Source: Treponema sp. | GTDB taxonomy: Bacteria > Spirochaetota > Spirochaetia > Treponematales > Treponemataceae | NCBI GenBank assembly: GCA_017963165.1 | Contig: JAGCTZ010000148.1 | Coordinates: 1-6,928, forward strand | Length of the DNA stretch: 6,928 bases | Direction: 5' to 3' | Shown: piece after piece, positions 6,065 to 6,928 of the stretch | Numbering within the stretch: position 1 is the first letter of the stretch | How the letters are laid out: the number at the start of each line of letters is the position of its first letter | Made by a program: the position numbers and the translations under genes | The notes under the pieces: generated by a model | The model's input: only the letters and a program-made list of their open reading frames with translations | Database searches by the model: none | Told to the model about the DNA's origin: nothing

Positions 6065-6092
6065 TTGGAAATTGCTTAAAATTATGTATACT
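6065..6092 (+). promoter_or_regulatory. Candidate promoter for the exported-protein gene
   Basis: A TTGGAA -35-like box (6065-6070), a 16-bp spacer and a TATACT -10 box (6087-6092) lie just before the plus-strand gene. The start of transcription would be near 6099, leaving a leader of only about a dozen bases. A weaker alternative is TTGTGT (5941-5946) with TATAAA (5965-5970). That would place the hairpins at 6013-6056 in the leader. Confidence 0.5.
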
Positions 6093-6110
6093 TAACAAAA
6101 AGAAATAAAA

Positions 6111-6928
6111 ATGAAAATGAAAAAACTTTTGATGATTTTAACAGCTGTTCTGTTTACCGCAGAAATGTCTGCACAATGCCTTTACCACAGATTCACAAAA
6201 TACGAAAGAGAACCTTCAACAGACAGCGTCAAAGATATTTACAGCATAAGAATCTACAGAATAATCGATGATGTATCAATCAAATTTCAAGAATACATAA
6301 TGGATGAACTTCTTGATACGAAAATCAATTATTATACAAGCATTGTTACGAACATAAACGGTGATTACATCAGCTTTTATTTTGAAGATTCGGATAAGCT
6401 CATTCCGCAGGCACAATATAAGATTGATGGAAACGCAAAGCTTACAAAGGTTGAATTTGACGAGAGTCGCAGCTCGATAAATCAGCTTAAAGCGGAATTA
6501 GAGGCTCTTGAAGCGTATGGTGAAAAAACCGGCATAAAACCTAACGGCCGATGGATATACGGAAAAATATTGACAAAGCTTGATGATAACGGCTTGTATC
6601 TCTGGAAACGCTACAGCGATGATTCAAGCTATTGGCTTATCAAAAAAACTTCTGGCGCTTATGAGGTTCATGGCAAGATTGACCCTTATAATGACAGTGC
6701 CCATATAAGCTCAATGGCTGTGTGCTATGCGCCTAATAAAGTTGCATCTGTAAATTATGCAGGTCTGGTCGAAAGAGCTGATATTTCTGATTTGAACAAG
6801 CCTGAGCCAGATTTTTCAGTCTGGAAAAAATTCAGAGATGCAGTAGATAATGGCAGAACAGAATCAGTTGACGCTTTGCTTGCTTATCAGCTTCATCCGT
6901 ATGAAAATGCCTACAACTATGGAGTAGA
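6111..6928 (+). CDS. Exported protein of unknown function (3' end outside window)
   Basis: An open frame of 272 codons runs without a stop to the window edge, so the C-terminus is missing. I do not recognise a named family. Residues 1 to about 21 form a signal peptide (MKMKKLL, a hydrophobic core, then EMSA before Gln22-Cys23). Signal peptidase I cleavage after Ala21 is likely. The residue before Cys23 is Gln, which fits a lipobox poorly. The mature part is mixed polar/aromatic with no further membrane segment. It has a helical, charged stretch (SSINQLKAELEALEAYGEK, 121-139) and a GRWIYGKI/GLYLWKRY-type strand-rich middle (146-168). A late segment, FSVWKKFRDAVDNGRTESVD (235-254), followed at 262-264 by HPY, resembles the F..F..AV...D...v..l..fP pattern seen in assorted bacterial exported proteins. 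ATG 6111 is the first in-frame start; Met3 is an alternative. Only a weak A-rich ribosome site precedes it. It diverges from the mal operon and no functional link is evident. Confidence 0.75.
   Translation, partial: MKMKKLLMILTAVLFTAEMSAQCLYHRFTKYEREPSTDSVKDIYSIRIYRIIDDVSIKFQEYIMDELLDTKINYYTSIVTNINGDYISFYFEDSDKLIPQAQYKIDGNAKLTKVEFDESRSSINQLKAELEALEAYGEKTGIKPNGRWIYGKILTKLDDNGLYLWKRYSDDSSYWLIKKTSGAYEVHGKIDPYNDSAHISSMAVCYAPNKVASVNYAGLVERADISDLNKPEPDFSVWKKFRDAVDNGRTESVDALLAYQLHPYENAYNYGV

Noticed and set aside
6111..6180. Lipoprotein signal ending at Cys23 of the plus-strand protein
   Set aside because: The residues before the cysteine are Ser-Ala-Gln. Gln at -1 and the absence of a suitable hydrophobic -3 residue do not fit even the relaxed spirochaete lipobox.
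6603..6616. Operator-like TGGAAACGCTACAG inside the plus-strand gene
   Set aside because: Only the left half matches the mal operator, it lacks dyad symmetry, and it encodes an ordinary W-K-R-Y stretch. It is probably chance.

Overview
The window suggests a host-associated spirochaete, most likely a gut or rumen Treponema. The grounds are moderate (about 0.6). Base composition is AT-rich (roughly 40% GC by eye), the maltodextrin importer genes lack an ATPase gene, the glucanotransferase has a TTG start, and the maltose-type binding protein is exported rather than an obvious lipoprotein. No rRNA or other phylogenetic marker is present, so a Bacillota origin cannot be excluded.

Five genes lie on the minus strand in one tight unit read from right to left: binding protein (malE-like, 4463-5797), permease (malF-like, 3553-4407), permease (malG-like, 2711-3553), LacI-family repressor (1687-2709) and 4-alpha-glucanotransferase (malQ, 152-1675). 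Gaps are 55 bp after malE, then a 1-bp overlap, 1 bp and 11 bp, so this looks like a single transcription unit. A strong sigma70-type promoter (TTGACA, 17 bp, TATACT, 5884-5912) precedes malE. Just downstream of it is a LacI-type operator: a perfect 14-bp palindrome plus a degraded second copy 12 bp away. The likely logic is that maltodextrins are bound and imported by MalE/MalF/MalG, powered by an ATPase encoded elsewhere, and rearranged in the cytoplasm by MalQ. The repressor represses its own operon until an inducer arrives. A GAAA-loop hairpin between malE and malF probably allows malE to be expressed above the permeases.

To the right is a divergent intergenic region (5798-6110). It holds the mal promoter and operators, T-rich DNA, two inverted-repeat structures and a candidate plus-strand promoter. 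After it, an unrecognised exported protein (6111 to the window end, incomplete) is encoded on the plus strand.

To the left, positions 1-180 are a degenerate 20-bp tandem repeat in which every unit is itself palindromic. It starts outside the window, supplies the malQ stop codon and encodes roughly the last nine residues of MalQ. This array is the most unusual element here. The operon itself is a conventional, well-formed maltodextrin locus.
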